Assembly: GCA_003508835.1 (NCBI GenBank)
Contig: PUFA01000315.1
Location: 1,302,001 to 1,366,000 of the forward strand
DNA from: Eonycteris spelaea
Taxonomy: Eukaryota; Chordata; Mammalia; Chiroptera; Pteropodidae
Length of the DNA stretch: 64,000 nt
Direction of reading: 5' to 3'
Shown here: positions 62,701-64,000 of the stretch, piece by piece
How the letters are laid out: the number at the start of each line of letters is the position of its first letter
Position numbering within the stretch: position 1 is the first letter of the stretch
Notes under the pieces: model-generated
The model's database searches: none
Told to the model about the DNA's origin: nothing
Seen by the model: the letters and a program-made list of their open reading frames with translations, nothing else
Made by a program: the position numbers and the translations under genes

Positions 62701-64000
62701 GTTTTGTATGATGAGTGGAATCTGGAAAACGTTTGTAAGTAATGTAGACTAAAGTGACACGAACAATAGTTGATAACTATCCAAGCTGTTTAAAATGTAG
62801 CTATAGTGTTCACCTCTATGTAAATATGCCCAAATTTGAACCTGAGTTTTGTAGGCTCTTTTTGTACTTACTATGAAAGAATAAATGACATACGTGGTGC
62901 TTTTTAAAAAGATAATTCCCTGAATTATTTCTATGTTTATCAATATTTTACAGTTGTTTTGATGATTACTTAATTTTATTTATAAGAGAAAAATTAGTCA
63001 TAGATTGGACTTGGACCAATAAACAATCATAAGATTTTTTATGTTGGTAGTTCATGGATACTGGCCTATTACGTTTGCAGATACTGGCTTATAATAGCCA
63101 TTGGAAGAATATATGCTTCAAGCAAATGCTCCAATCTTGTTTTATGCCAGTAGGACTAGTGGATATGAGAGTAACATTTTTGAGAAGTAGCCCATCAAAT
63201 TTCATGATTCCTATAAGTTTTGTAAATTATAAGTAAGGAATGTGTTTAATTTAAATATCAGAAAGTGTTACTTAACTTTTAATTTTAGTAAACATGGATA
63301 GAATTATTTATGAAATCAAAGAAATATTATGGCTCTGGAATCACTAAACATTTAAGTGAGGAATATAACCATAATTTTATATACCTTATTACTGTTCATG
63401 ATTATAATATTTGGAAGTACTTCTTTCATGCATTTCCCCTAGGCAATAGTTTTACATTGTTGTGTTGATTTTTTGAATGTTATTTTATATTCTATTTTGT
63501 CCAACTAATATTTTAATACAAGCATTTCAATAATATTACATTTTAAAAATAATGCTGTAGCATCTTAATAATCAATGTAATATTTGCATGATGCCTCATG
63601 ATTTATGAATCCATAAAATCTTTAAAAATTACAATCAATAAAAAAAAAGCCTCACAATATAAAAAGACAGATGACATAAATATATCAGTTATGAGGTAAA
63701 GATATCATATAGTTTTAAAGCATATGATTAATAGATACATATTTGAAGATTGGAGCTATTCACCTTTAATTGTTTATATTCTGTTATGGATTTAACAAAA
63801 GCTCACTCAGTAGAAGTAGATTTAAGAAAAGTCATAGTTGGTATGTGTGTTTGTATGTGTGTATGTGTGTGTGTACATATGCACGTGCATGCAAAAATAT
63901 TGAAAGGTATAACTAGTATAAACTAAGAGAGGGGAATAATTGTTAAACAATTAATCTCAGTTGTAGTCCTTTGTGTTTTATATATGTTAATAAAATTTCT
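59701..64000. other. AT-rich unique DNA, no gene
   Basis: No gene or named repeat recognised. An 18-base T-run lies at 62586-62603 and a TG-rich tract with ACGTGCATGC at about 63840-63892. The frames at 60287-60502, 60397-60588, 62055-62351 and 63054-63236 are short and unlike known proteins. Confidence 0.5.

Overview
This is about 64 kb of AT-rich, CpG-poor nuclear DNA from a placental mammal. I find no host protein-coding exon, tRNA gene, promoter, CRISPR array or bacterial-style operon that I can support. It reads as an intergenic gene desert or the inside of a very long intron. Most open frames are short chance frames, frames inside simple repeats, or frames inside transposon relics.

The kind of organism is inferred from the repeats. 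MIR, L2, MaLR-type LTRs and an ERV-L pol relic indicate a eutherian. No primate Alu, rodent B1/B2 or ruminant BovB was recognised. Three L1 copies carry 3' ends of the type I associate with Laurasiatheria, and the long L1 5' region at about 34.7-37.3 kb resembles bat L1s. A short 5S rRNA-derived fragment is present and no tRNA-type bat SINE (VES) is visible. My best guess is a bat, possibly a fruit bat; this is a guess, not a result.

Layout. 0-5 kb: a truncated L1, a probable retroviral solo LTR, and a MaLR-type solo LTR. 5-17 kb: mostly unique AT-rich DNA with a MER5-like fragment, a MIR, and a striking pair of 148-bp inverted copies 3.9 kb apart. 17-20 kb: a diverged tandem duplication, an ATCT microsatellite, a second probable LTR and a long TG tract. 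20-34 kb: an old LTR split by an L1 insertion, several MIR/L2 pieces, a 5S rRNA fragment and a further old repeat. 34-37.3 kb: an internally deleted L1 with both target-site duplications still readable. 37-57 kb: unique AT-rich DNA with L1, MIR and L2 relics, an AT-rich tandem duplication, short palindromes and a second ATCT microsatellite. 57-60 kb: an ERV-L pol relic with an unusually long open stretch, an L2, and an LTR-like element ending in a GATA tract. 60-64 kb: nothing recognisable apart from simple sequence.

Nothing here looks like a new biological system. The observations most worth checking are the 148-bp inverted pair, the 187-codon stop-free frame in the ERV-L relic, and the deleted L1 with intact target-site duplications. 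Family assignments were made by eye from remembered consensus features and should be confirmed with RepeatMasker.
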